Source: Oscillospiraceae bacterium (lineage in GTDB: Bacteria; Bacillota; Clostridia; Oscillospirales; Oscillospiraceae). Taken from it: DNA of 32,968 nt. Positions within the stretch are counted from its first letter, which is position 1. Every line of letters begins with the position of its first letter. Below, piece by piece: positions 25,653 to 32,808 of this stretch. The stretch covers positions 1 to 32,968 of the forward strand of contig CAJTCG010000031.1 in assembly GCA_910574635.1 (NCBI GenBank), in the 5' to 3' direction. Under the pieces are notes generated by a model. The model ran no database searches, was not told where the DNA came from, and worked only from the letters and a program-made list of their open reading frames with translations. The position numbers and the translations under genes were made by a program.

Positions 25653-26018
25653 TTATATTCTGCCAGCCAACCGCTTCCAGCAATGCTCCGGCAGATTCAT
25701 TGCCATCATACGAATATACTCCTCTGTTTCTTCTGATGTGAGATCAAGTCCTATCGCTGGAAACCGTTCTCGGATCAGCTCAACGCAACGCAGCAGATCC
25801 TTTGCCAGCAGAAAGCCGGTATCCGTCAAATAGATTTTTCCATATCGTTCCCGCACCAGCAGATTCATATCCATAAGCAAGCCCATCATTTTAGTGACAG
25901 AGGCTTTGGAGCAGTTCATGGCTTTTGCAATGTCCTGTGTACCTACATCCGGTTTATTCCGGCCCAGCTCATATATTGCCAGCAAATAGCGCAGTTGAGC
26001 TTCCCGTAATTCCGCCAT
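25653..26018 (-). CDS. DtxR/MarR-like metal-dependent regulator
   Basis: A 121-residue winged-helix regulator: MAELREAQLRYLLAIYELGR, then TQDIAKAMNCSKASVTKMM (recognition helix) and KIYLTDTGFLLAKDLL (wing). The layout is that of short DtxR-family proteins, but the C-terminal half lacks the clear C/E-x-x-E-H metal motif of DtxR or MntR; a PEHC near the end may bind metal. It has a GGGGAGGAACC ribosome site and is followed by the ZIP gene. It likely controls the ZIP gene in response to a metal; which metal cannot be said. Confidence 0.82.
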   Translation of the reverse strand: MAELREAQLRYLLAIYELGRNKPDVGTQDIAKAMNCSKASVTKMMGLLMDMNLLVRERYGKIYLTDTGFLLAKDLLRCVELIRERFPAIGLDLTSEETEEYIRMMAMNLPEHCWKRLAGRI

Positions 26019-26044
26019 AGAATGGTTCCTCCCCAATGGGAGAA

Positions 26045-26072
26045 GGCATGAGCAGATTCCACTGCCCATGCC
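26045..26072 (-). terminator. stem-loop between the feo operon and the DtxR-like gene
   Basis: GGCATG-G-GCAG and CTGC-T-CATGCC (minus strand) form an 11-bp stem with one G-T pair and a six-base loop. It lies after the FeoB-associated gene and before the next start, so it may end the feo transcript, but there is no strong T-run. Confidence 0.45.
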
Positions 26073-26103
26073 TCCTCACCATGTCTTGCAAGATTTGAAG
26101 TTT

Positions 26104-26238
26104 TCAGTGACAGCCGCGACAGTTCCCGCAGTCGCCGTTACAGCCTCCGCCGGACTTGTGAGATTTCCGCAGGGACCGGACAGCCAGTGCCACAACGCCT
26201 GCCAGTACCAGCAGAACGACAATTTCTCCAAGAGTCAT
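26104..26238 (-). CDS. FeoB-associated Cys-rich membrane protein
   Basis: A 44-residue protein: a single membrane helix (EIVVLLVLAGVVALAV) followed by a basic stretch and a Cys-rich tail with four Cys and a final His (GGCNGDCGNCRGCH). Small proteins of this kind (PF12669) are routinely encoded right after feoB and are thought to help FeoB, perhaps by handling iron at the membrane. It starts 13 bases after the feoB stop, with GAGGGG ahead of the ATG. Confidence 0.88.
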   Translation of the reverse strand: MTLGEIVVLLVLAGVVALAVRSLRKSHKSGGGCNGDCGNCRGCH

Positions 26239-26251
26239 GTTTCGTTACCCC

Positions 26252-28453
26252 TCACTGTGCGGCAGCCACAGAGGTCAGCCGCCGGGTACTTTCCTCGCCC
26301 TGATAACCCTTGCGGAACAACAGAAAGAGGATTCCCGCCAGCAATACCAGAGCCACAACCGTTCCAAGGCCAAATGCCGCTTCTCCGGTAACAAGTCCGC
26401 CCAACTGGAAGACAATCAGGCTCACCACATAGGCGAAACCGCACATATAGCCGATGGCGCCCAGGGTCCATTTTACGTTGTTCATTTCCCGCTTGATGGC
26501 GCCCATTGCGGCGAAGCAGGGGGCGCAGAGCAGGTTGAAGATCATAAAGCTGTACGCGGCCATGGCCCCGAAGTCCGCCCCGATGGCGGCGTAGATGCCG
26601 CTGGCGTCCTCCATCAAGTCCGCTTCACCGGCGTACTGATAGAGTACACCAAAGGTGTTGACCACTTCCTCCTTGGCAATGAGGCCGGTGACCGTGGCCA
26701 CGGTGGCTTTCCAGGCCATATCGCCCACCCAACCCAGGGGTGCGAAGATGATGGCAACGCCGCTGCCGATGGAGGCCAGAAGGGAGCTGTTGTTGTCCTC
26801 CACGGCTTGGAATACGCCGTTCTCAAAGCCATAGCCCTGGAGGAACCAGAGAACGATGGAACTGAGCAGGATGATGGTTCCCGCCCGCTTGATGAAGGAC
26901 CAGCCCCGCTCCCAGGTGGCCCGGAGGACGTTGGAGGCAGAGGGGGCGTGGTAGGCGGGCAGCTCCATGACGAAGGGGGCGAGTTCCCCGGCAAAGGCTT
27001 TGAACTTCTTCAGCATGATACCGGAGATCACCACGGCCGCAATACCGATGAAGAAGGCCGACACCGCCACAAAAGCGGACCCGCCGAACACAGCCCCGGC
27101 GAACAGGCCGATGATGGGCATTTTGGCTCCGCAGGGGATGAAGCCGGTGGTCATGATGGTCATTTTCCGGTCCCGGTCCTGCTCGATGGTCCGGGAGGCC
27201 ATGATGCCGGGGACGCCGCAGCCGGTGGCCACCAGCATGGGGATGAAGCTTTTGCCGGAGAGGCCGAAACGGCGGAAGAGCCGGTCCATGATGAACGCCA
27301 CCCGGGCCATGTAGCCCACGTCCTCCAGAATGGCCAGCAGGAAGAACAGCACCAGCATCTGAGGCACAAAGCCCAGCACCGCGCCCACGCCGGCCACGAT
27401 GCCGTCCTGAATCAGCCCGTAGAGCCAGCCGCCCTCGGCCACGCCCAAAGCGCCCAGGATGGCGTCAAACAGGCCGGGAACCCACTCGCCAAAGAGAACA
27501 TCGTTGGCCCAATCGGTTCCCATGGTGCCGATGGAAATGGCCCAGCCGCCCATGGCAATGGCATAGATGCAGAACATGACCACGGCGAATATGGGCAGGG
27601 CCAGAATTCGGTTGGTGACGATCTGGTCAATCTTGTCGGAGACGGACAGGCTATGCTTCGCTGCCTTTTTCCGCACCGCTTTGGACACCACGCCGCTGAT
27701 GTAGGAATACCGCTGATTGGTGATGACGCTTTCGGCGTCATCGTCCAGCTCTGCCTCACAGTCGGTAATGTGCTGCTCCAGATGGGCTTTCAAATCAGCG
27801 GAGAGGTTCAGTTCCTCCAGAACCTTTTCATCCCGCTCAAAAATCTTGATGGCGTACCAGCGCAGGTAGCCTTCCGACACCCTGCCCTGGATGGATTCCT
27901 CAATGTGGGCCAGGGCGTGTTCCACACTGCCGGTGAACACATGGGGCAGTTCCCCGGTATGCTTCCTCTGCGCCAGGGCTACGGCTTTTTCCGCCGCCGC
28001 CATGCCGCCCTCGCCCTTGAGAGCGCTCATCTCCACCACTTCACAGCCCAGGGCCTCGCCCAGCTTATCAAGATTGATGGTGTCGCCGTTTTTCCGCACC
28101 AAGTCGATCATATTCACCGCCACCACCACGGGCAGCCCCAGCTCGATGAGCTGGGTGGTGAGGTAGAGGTTCCGCTCGATATTGGTGCCGTCCACGATGT
28201 TGAGGATGGCGTCCGGTTTCTCGTTCACCAGATAGCTCCGGGCCACCACTTCCTCCAGAGTGTAGGGGGACAGGGAATAGATACCGGGCAGGTCCTGGAT
28301 CACCACATCCTTATGGCCTTTCAGCCTGCCCTCCTTCTTCTCCACCGTAACTCCGGGCCAGTTGCCCACATACTGGCTGGAGCCGGTGAGGGCGTTGAAC
28401 AGCGTGGTCTTGCCGCAGTTGGGGTTGCCCGCCAGGGCAATCTTGATGTCCAT
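26252..28453 (-). CDS. feoB: ferrous iron transporter B
   Basis: A 733-residue protein that takes up Fe(II) across the membrane. The N-terminal G domain carries GNPNCGKTTLFN (G1), a DLPGIYSLSPYTLEE region (G3) and NMID (G4), followed by the helical GDI-like domain and then two gate domains with the conserved Cys-containing helices (MLVATGCGVPGIMASRTI; FIPCGAKMPII). ATG 28453 is taken because GGAG is nine bases upstream; another ATG two codons earlier is too near the ribosome site. It is the third gene of feoA-feoA-feoB-Cys-rich protein. A GTTAG-N6-CTAAC box (28475-28490) lies just in front, in the gap after feoA. Confidence 0.97.
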   Translation of the reverse strand: MDIKIALAGNPNCGKTTLFNALTGSSQYVGNWPGVTVEKKEGRLKGHKDVVIQDLPGIYSLSPYTLEEVVARSYLVNEKPDAILNIVDGTNIERNLYLTTQLIELGLPVVVAVNMIDLVRKNGDTINLDKLGEALGCEVVEMSALKGEGGMAAAEKAVALAQRKHTGELPHVFTGSVEHALAHIEESIQGRVSEGYLRWYAIKIFERDEKVLEELNLSADLKAHLEQHITDCEAELDDDAESVITNQRYSYISGVVSKAVRKKAAKHSLSVSDKIDQIVTNRILALPIFAVVMFCIYAIAMGGWAISIGTMGTDWANDVLFGEWVPGLFDAILGALGVAEGGWLYGLIQDGIVAGVGAVLGFVPQMLVLFFLLAILEDVGYMARVAFIMDRLFRRFGLSGKSFIPMLVATGCGVPGIMASRTIEQDRDRKMTIMTTGFIPCGAKMPIIGLFAGAVFGGSAFVAVSAFFIGIAAVVISGIMLKKFKAFAGELAPFVMELPAYHAPSASNVLRATWERGWSFIKRAGTIILLSSIVLWFLQGYGFENGVFQAVEDNNSSLLASIGSGVAIIFAPLGWVGDMAWKATVATVTGLIAKEEVVNTFGVLYQYAGEADLMEDASGIYAAIGADFGAMAAYSFMIFNLLCAPCFAAMGAIKREMNNVKWTLGAIGYMCGFAYVVSLIVFQLGGLVTGEAAFGLGTVVALVLLAGILFLLFRKGYQGEESTRRLTSVAAAQ

Positions 28454-28474
28454 AGTCATTCTCTCCTTTTGATT

Positions 28475-28490
28475 GTTAGCTAAAGCTAAC
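28475..28490. promoter_or_regulatory. GTTAG-N6-CTAAC box before feoB
   Basis: GTTAG-CTAAAG-CTAAC; the symmetry extends to 7-bp arms (GTTAGCT/AGCTAAC), the most perfect copy in the window. It sits 21 bases upstream of the feoB start and might mark a second, internal promoter. Confidence 0.75.
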
Positions 28491-28528
28491 TTGTGGCGCA
28501 AAGAATAGCGGCCTCCCGCCGCGTCTGT

Positions 28529-28750
28529 TTACTGAACCTCAATCATCTCCGCGTCGCCCTTGCGGACGGACAATTCGTAGCCCCGAACATTCAGCTCCAT
28601 GGGGTCGCCCAGGGGAGCCACCTTGCGGACAAAAATCTCCACGCCCTTGGTGATGCCCATGTCCATGATCCGGCGCTTCACCGGGCCTTCGCCGTGCAGC
28701 TTCGCCACAGTCACGGTTTCGCCCACCTTCACATCTTTTAATGTTTTCAT
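28529..28750 (-). CDS. feoA: FeoA-domain protein (second copy)
   Basis: A 73-residue SH3-like FeoA protein (KVGETVTVAKLHGEGPVKRR, IMDMGITKGVEIFVRKVAPL, GDPMELNVRGYELSVRKGDA). It is thought to interact with FeoB and aid iron uptake. It is the second of two feoA genes, 23 bases after the first; ATG 28750 has GGAGGAG upstream. The 75-base gap to feoB holds a metalloregulator box. Confidence 0.95.
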   Translation of the reverse strand: MKTLKDVKVGETVTVAKLHGEGPVKRRIMDMGITKGVEIFVRKVAPLGDPMELNVRGYELSVRKGDAEMIEVQ

Positions 28751-28773
28751 GCTGCTCTCCTCCTTTTTGTTTC

Positions 28774-28986
28774 TTAAACCATAATGCGGTTTGCCATCGT
28801 CTTGTCCAGAGCGATGCGGCTGTCCTTCACCTGCACGATCAGATTTCCTCCAATCTCGCTGACTACCGTCACATCGCTGTCCACCACAAAGCCCAGCTCC
28901 GCCAGATGCTGGCGCACATCGTCCCTGCCGGAGATTTTGCGGACCGTGACCGTCTCTCCGGCCTTTGCCATTGTCAGCGGCATCAT
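28774..28986 (-). CDS. feoA: FeoA-domain protein (first copy)
   Basis: A 70-residue FeoA-type protein (MPLTMAKAGETVTVRKISG, RDDVRQHLAELGFVVDSDVT, VVSEIGGNLIVQVKDSRIAL). The start at 28986 has GGGAGG seven bases upstream; the open frame to 29070 overlaps the promoter and operators and is not used. It is the first gene of the feo operon and is only about 40% similar by eye to the second copy, so the two probably have separate partners or roles. Confidence 0.94.
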   Translation of the reverse strand: MMPLTMAKAGETVTVRKISGRDDVRQHLAELGFVVDSDVTVVSEIGGNLIVQVKDSRIALDKTMANRIMV

Positions 28987-29010
28987 TTCCTCGCCTCCCT
29001 CCGGGGTGTG

Positions 29011-29026
29011 GTTAGTAAACTCTAAC
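29011..29026. promoter_or_regulatory. GTTAG-N6-CTAAC box, feo leader
   Basis: GTTAG-TAAACT-CTAAC, with arms extended to GGTTAG/CTAACC (29010-29027). It lies just downstream of the feo promoter, at the start of the transcript. Confidence 0.75.
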
Positions 29027-29041
29027 CCTGAAATCGGCCTT

Positions 29042-29070
29042 AGTTTACTACCGCTAACCGCCGTTGTCAA
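29042..29070 (-). promoter_or_regulatory. promoter of the feo operon with overlapping box
   Basis: On the minus strand TTGACA (29065-29070) and TAAACT (29042-29047) with 17 bases between. A box with one mismatch, GTTTA-CTACCG-CTAAC (29043-29058), overlaps the -10 and the spacer. Confidence 0.75.
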
Positions 29071-29099
29071 GGCCTTTTTCAGAAAAACTTGCTTTTTTA

Positions 29100-29115
29100 G
29101 TTAGAATGTGCTAAC
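29100..29115. promoter_or_regulatory. GTTAG-N6-CTAAC box, regulator gene
   Basis: GTTAG-AATGTG-CTAAC, 36 bases before the start of the DtxR/IdeR-like gene, so the regulator probably controls itself. The promoter of this gene was not clear. Confidence 0.7.
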
Positions 29116-29151
29116 CTATGCACAGGGATTTCCGTGGGAGGAGGAATTTTT

Positions 29152-29523
29152 ATGAATATCCACCAATCTGCCGAGGACTATTTAGAGGCCATCTTAAAAC
29201 TCCGGGAAGATCGCGGAATGGTGCGCTCCATTGATATTGTCCATGATTTGGGCTTTTCCAAGCCGAGTGTCAGCATAGCGATGCGGAACCTGCGGGAGAA
29301 CGGCTATATTCAGATGGACGATGATGGGTATATTACGCTTATGCCTCCCGGTGAGGGAATTGCCCAGCGTATCTATGACAGGCACAAGCTGCTGACACAG
29401 GTTTTTATTCAGCTGGGCGTTTCCCCGGAGACAGCGGCGGCGGACGCCTGTAAGGTAGAGCACGATCTGAGCGATGAAACCTTTGAGAAAATCAAGGCTT
29501 CATTCCACAGGCGGAAGAAATAG
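29152..29523 (+). CDS. DtxR/IdeR-like metal-dependent repressor
   Basis: A 123-residue regulator with the usual N-terminal winged helix (SAEDYLEAILKLREDRGMV, IDIVHDLGFSKPSVSIAMRN) and dimerisation/metal domain. The metal residues of DtxR are present: His78, Cys100, Glu103 and His104 (ADACKVEHDLSDET). Cys in place of the Glu of MntR points to Fe(II) rather than Mn(II) sensing, by knowledge of the family. The C-terminal SH3 domain is absent, as in many clostridial members. ATG 29152 has GGGAGGAGGAA ahead. It is divergent from feoA, and perfect GTTAG-N6-CTAAC boxes flank its start region; it is the prime candidate for the protein that binds them. Confidence 0.92.
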   Translation: MNIHQSAEDYLEAILKLREDRGMVRSIDIVHDLGFSKPSVSIAMRNLRENGYIQMDDDGYITLMPPGEGIAQRIYDRHKLLTQVFIQLGVSPETAAADACKVEHDLSDETFEKIKASFHRRKK

Positions 29524-29534
29524 CGTGAGCCGCG

Positions 29535-30009
29535 AAGCTGCCGAATCACGGCTTCTGCCTCTGGCCGCAGGGGAGCGGAGATACAGACCACGGCGGACAG
29601 CACGCCGCCAACAGCCAGATACAGATGGGAATACTGATCCGGCAGGGAATCGTAACGTTGCTGTTCCCCCTCTGGAACGGCACAGTGTTCGTCCTCAAAG
29701 ACAAAGTGGGCGCTTCCGATGATGACCCTCCTGCCGTTGACCTCGCTGACGATGCCGTGGGCCACGATGTACTCCACTTGAAAGTGCATTTCCTCATGGT
29801 CCAGCCTCCGCTCCCGCGCGGCCTGGACAACTGCGTTGGTCATGGAATGGGGGAAATGCTCCTCAGGCAAGCGGCCAGTCGCAGCATATCCGCTTCGTTC
29901 CGCCCGCCGAAGGGAATGATCTCCGCAGCTACCAGGCAGGCATAGGTCAGGGTGCCGGTTTTGTCAAAGACCACCGTATCCGGCTGGGCCGCCAGATTTG
30001 CCGCGCGGC
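29535..30009 (-). pseudogene. P1B-type metal ATPase, internal fragment
   Basis: The fragment includes the phosphorylation motif (DTVVFDKTGTLTYACLV), a frameshift near 29866 in LAACL/EEHFPHSMTNAVVQ, and part of the nucleotide-binding domain (VEYIVAHGIVSEVNGRRVII, DQYSHLYLAVGGVLSAVV, PLRPEAEAVIRQLR). The N-terminal membrane part and the C-terminal hinge and helices are missing. Heavy-metal P1B ATPases export metals. The 3' side ends at about 29535, next to the DtxR stop; the 5' side is fused to a DtxR fragment. Confidence 0.8.
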
Positions 30010-30227
30010 TCTCCGCCGTTTCCCGGCCGGCCCCGGTCAAGTACAGATAGCCGTCCGCGTCTTTGGTGAGGAACCCGCCCTGGCACAAAAGGCGCAGTCC
30101 ATGGCTGACGCTGGCCTTGGCATAGCCCAGGTATTGGGCAATGTCAATGGCCTCTCACTTGATCCATACGCTGGCCTAAGATCAAAACCGCCTCCAGATA
30201 ATCCTCCCCGGAAGCCCGTAATTCCAT
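30010..30227 (-). pseudogene. DtxR-family regulator, N-terminal fragment fused to the ATPase fragment
   Basis: GGGGG six bases before ATG 30227 opens MELRASGEDYLEAVLILGQR and MDQV; an extra base near 30147 shifts the frame to AIDIAQYLGYAKASVSHGLR, then LLCQGGFLTKDADGYLYLTG and AGRETAES. The metal-binding half is absent; the frame runs on directly into the P1B ATPase (LAAQPDTVVFDKTG) without a stop. A deletion has joined the two genes. This is the third DtxR-like sequence of the region. Confidence 0.75.
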
Positions 30228-30239
30228 TTCGATCCCCCC

Positions 30240-30821
30240 TTATGCCGGGACTGCCAACCGCTCAATGGGGATTCCCTGCTCAAACATGGCTACATAAGTC
30301 TGGATGCATCTGCGGCAGCGGGCAAAGTATGCCTGCGTCTCCGCCGGGTCGCCGTAGGATTTCCAGAAGCCGCAGCAGGTAAAGTTCCGGCCCCGGTTTT
30401 CAATAAAGCCGATCACATCCCGGAGGGGATAGCCCAGGAATACGCCGATCTCATGGGGGAACTCCGCCTGTGTCCGCAGGCGATAGGCAAGCTGTTCCAG
30501 GAGACCGTCCAGGTCAGCGTCCTCGTATCCAGCCTCCGATAAAAATCTCCGGTACGCATTGCCGGACAGAATTCGTTTCAAATGACTTGGCCGGTACACA
30601 TAGACGATGGCCGAGCCTGAATCCGGGCGCTCCAGAAGTATCCGAACCGAAAGACCAAATGGGGCCAGCTGCTCATTCCACTGGCTGGTTTTCTGGCGAA
30701 GGGTTTCCGATGAGAAATGCTTGAAACAGAAAATGCTTCCCGGTTTCATCCCTGCCAGCGTGGGGGCGCACTGACGGACCAGCGCGGCCTCAAACGTCCG
30801 GGAAATGTCCACGCTCACCAC
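30240..30821 (-). CDS. DUF3793 family protein
   Basis: A 193-residue cytoplasmic protein of the DUF3793 family: an ALVRQCAPTLAGMKPGSIFC start region, YVYRPSHLKRILSGN, and GVFLGYPLRDVIGFIENRGR with NFTCCGFWKSYGD, whose Cys pair is the most striking feature. Function is unknown. It begins with GTG inside the end of the flavodoxin gene (its stop TGA lies at 30815-30817), so the two are translationally coupled. In clostridia these genes are often found next to flavodoxin and iron-uptake genes, which suggests a role under low iron; this is inference. Confidence 0.87.
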   Translation of the reverse strand: MVSVDISRTFEAALVRQCAPTLAGMKPGSIFCFKHFSSETLRQKTSQWNEQLAPFGLSVRILLERPDSGSAIVYVYRPSHLKRILSGNAYRRFLSEAGYEDADLDGLLEQLAYRLRTQAEFPHEIGVFLGYPLRDVIGFIENRGRNFTCCGFWKSYGDPAETQAYFARCRRCIQTYVAMFEQGIPIERLAVPA

Positions 30822-31246
30822 GCCGCCAGCTTCCGGCCCAGCTCCTTGCAGGCTTCCTCGCCCTCTGCGTCCGGGGCCTCGTTGACCGTCAGGCCGTTCT
30901 CATCCAGGAGATCGGCCCCGGCATCGTCACAGCGTTTGCACCAGTCCCGCATCCACTGGCCGTCTCCCCAGCCATAGGAACCAAACAGCGCGATCCGCTT
31001 GCCGCCGAGAGAACCTTCCAGAGCGGAAAACATCGGCTCGAACTCCGCTTCCTCCAGCACCTCGCTGCCCATGGCGGGACAGCCAAAGGCCACGGCGCTG
31101 TAAGCGGAGAATTGACCGGCAGAGAAATCCCCAGGCCCCAGCAGCTCCGCCTCGCCGCCGGCGGCCCGGACACCCTCGGCAATAAAGCCCGCCATAGCCT
31201 CCGTGTTGCCGGTCCCGCTCCAGAATACGATTGCGATCTTGTTCAT
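30815..31246 (-). CDS. flavodoxin
   Basis: A 143-residue flavodoxin: FMN phosphate loop WSGTGNTEAMA near residue 9, GCPAMGSE and FGSYGWGDGQWM, which hold the flavin. It can replace ferredoxin as an electron carrier when iron is short and could serve the PFOR encoded at the start of the window. ATG 31246 has AGGAG nine bases upstream; the frame is open to 31375. Two perfect GTTAG-N6-CTAAC boxes and a promoter lie upstream, so the gene is very likely repressed by iron. The downstream DUF3793 gene overlaps. Confidence 0.95.
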   Translation of the reverse strand: MNKIAIVFWSGTGNTEAMAGFIAEGVRAAGGEAELLGPGDFSAGQFSAYSAVAFGCPAMGSEVLEEAEFEPMFSALEGSLGGKRIALFGSYGWGDGQWMRDWCKRCDDAGADLLDENGLTVNEAPDAEGEEACKELGRKLAAW

Positions 31247-31282
31247 AGCTGAACACTCCTTCACAAAATATTTTTGGTTGCA

Positions 31283-31298
31283 GTTAGTTGTAGCTAAC
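31283..31298. promoter_or_regulatory. GTTAG-N6-CTAAC box, flavodoxin leader
   Basis: GTTAG-TTGTAG-CTAAC, arms extend to AGTTAG/CTAACT (31282-31299); 37 bases before the flavodoxin start. Confidence 0.75.
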
Positions 31299-31364
31299 TT
31301 TTGCGGCCAGAGAAGCCCCAAGGGGAGAAGGCCTTGGGGGGCAGTGAGCTCATGCGCCGCTTTT

Positions 31365-31380
31365 GTTAGATACAACTAAC
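31365..31380. promoter_or_regulatory. GTTAG-N6-CTAAC box, flavodoxin promoter
   Basis: GTTAG-ATACAA-CTAAC, just downstream of the -10 of the flavodoxin promoter. Confidence 0.75.
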
Positions 31381-31390
31381 CGCAAAGCAA

Positions 31391-31419
31391 ACGTTAGCAC
31401 AGATGGAGACTTTTGTCAA
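31391..31419 (-). promoter_or_regulatory. promoter of flavodoxin-DUF3793
   Basis: On the minus strand TTGACA (31414-31419) and TAACGT (31391-31396) with 17 bases between; the start of transcription would fall at or near the box at 31365-31380. Confidence 0.65.
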
Positions 31420-31439
31420 GAGATAAATTGGAACTTGTT

Positions 31440-31981
31440 TTATTGAGATAGAAACCATGCTGCGGATGTATCTGCTGCAATGCTGGTTCAGTTTATCCGA
31501 TGAAGGAGTAGAGGACGCAATTTATGACAGCTATGCCATGCGCAAATTTATGGGGATCAACTTTTTCGAGCAGGATGCTCTGGACGCCACGAACCTGCTG
31601 CACTTTCGGCATCTGTTGGAGGAGAAGGGCGTCGGCAAGCTGTTTTTTGACGCAGTCAACCGCTGCCTGGAACGGGCTGGACGGATGATGCGGGGCGGCA
31701 GCATCGTGGACGCCACAGAAATCAAAAGCAATCCGCAGCTTTGTGCCATTGAATACCGCATCAACCGCAGGCCGGGCCGGTTCCCCAGGGTTTCAGACAA
31801 CGCCATTGACTGGGAGCGGTATATTGAAAACCGAAAATCTGCCGTACGCTGCAAGGTGGAGCATCCCTACAGGATCGTGAAGAACATTTTCGGTTTTCGG
31901 AAGACCGTTTACCGGGGTCTGAGAAAAAATCTTAACCGATTACACGTTCTCTTTGCCAGCGCAAATCTGTGAAACGCTTCC
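31440..31981 (+). pseudogene. IS5-family transposase with internal deletion
   Basis: Reads IEIETMLRMYLLQCWFSLSD, then GVEDAIYDSYAMRKFMGINF and LERAGRMMRGGSIVDATEI, the N-terminal part of an IS5-type transposase. After VDATEI it jumps to RPGRFPRVSDNAIDWERYIE, ENRKSAVRCKVEHPYRIVKN and GFRKTVYRGLRKNLNRLHVL, the C-terminal part, so about 130-150 residues are missing, including catalytic residues. The start of the gene is also cut. The right end near 31981 (CGCTTCC) matches the inverted-repeat end of IS5-like sequences in the window. Confidence 0.8.
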
Positions 31982-32009
31982 CATCAAAAAATTATGGCAT
32001 TTTTCAAAC

Positions 32010-32227
32010 TTAAGAGGCAGAAAAGAGATTTGAAAAAGTTTCATACATACGTTTACGGTCTGCATTAACCTTTCGTGTTATCTTTTGAATATAAAGATTA
32101 ACCTTAGTTCCCCTATCGATTCTTAAACGACCAAGCTCCTGCAAGAACTCGGTTTTATCATTTGTGCAAATGACAAGTAATTTTTGTCGTTGGTTACTTT
32201 CACAATCACAGGTATTTTTGTTTTCAT
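32010..32227 (-). pseudogene. small frameshifted gene of unknown function
   Basis: ATG 32227 has a strong GGAGGT site and opens MKTKIPVIVKVTNDK; one base out of place near 32180 leads to the frame KLLVICTNDKTEFLQELGRL, RIDRGTKVNLYIQKITRKVN and ADRKRMYETFSNLFSAS with a TAA. About 72 residues if repaired, AT-rich, no family recognised. Confidence 0.45.
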
Positions 32228-32439
32228 ATATTTATCTACCTCCAGTATTAGCATAAATGACAAACAACAAAAAAGCAATCAATTTGTGCCGAATTGCCGA
32301 AAAACTCTTTCCTTTAGGCAATAATTTTTGTTAATTACTCAAAACCTGGTTACATATTATCTCCTTGAAGTATGATCCCGACATTCCCTGTTGCACTCAG
32401 GATCATAGGAACTTAGAAAAAGTCAAGGAGGAAGTAAAC

Positions 32440-32808
32440 ATGACCGCAAAAATCTTTGTCTGCGAAATCTGCGGCAAGCGGCATCCGACCACACAGCGAA
32501 CCAGCTTTGACGGTCAGGACCTCTGCCCCCGCTGTCTGGAGGATGAAACCATCATCTGCGCCCATTGTGGCGAACGCATCTGGAGGGACGACAACTCCGG
32601 CAATGACACGACTCCCCTGTGCGAAAACTGTTATCAGGGCTACTATGTCCATTGCTCCCGCTGCGGAACGCTCCTGCATATGGATGATGCCTCTTATGAG
32701 GACGACGATACCGACGCTCCGTATTGCTCAGACTGCTATCGCCAGATTCACCGCCCTCACAACAGCTATGTAATTCAAGATTACTACTTTAAGGAAACGC
32801 TGATTTAA
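32440..32808 (+). CDS. zinc-ribbon N-terminal part of an amidoligase-like protein, truncated
   Basis: The 122 residues hold four Cys-x2-Cys knuckles: CEICGKRH, CPRCLEDETIICAHCGERIW, CENCYQGYYVHCSRCG and CSDCYRQIH, followed by IQDYYFK. This pattern, with IQDYY(Y/F)K leading to a YGxxxRYFGVELEID domain, is that of the putative amidoligases found on clostridial conjugative elements and plasmids. Here the protein ends KETLI and TAA, because the inverted-repeat start of an IS5 element (GGAAACGCTGATTTAAT at 32793) has replaced the rest. ATG 32440 has AAGGAGGA upstream. Between 31982 and 32439, apart from the small broken gene, I see only AT-rich sequence and a weak ATGATCC/GGATCAT inverted repeat. 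Confidence 0.65.
   Translation: MTAKIFVCEICGKRHPTTQRTSFDGQDLCPRCLEDETIICAHCGERIWRDDNSGNDTTPLCENCYQGYYVHCSRCGTLLHMDDASYEDDDTDAPYCSDCYRQIHRPHNSYVIQDYYFKETLI

Noticed and set aside
26237..28483. 748-residue plus-strand ORF
   Set aside because: Fully antisense to feoB, with repetitive Gly/His/Asp-rich composition and no domain.
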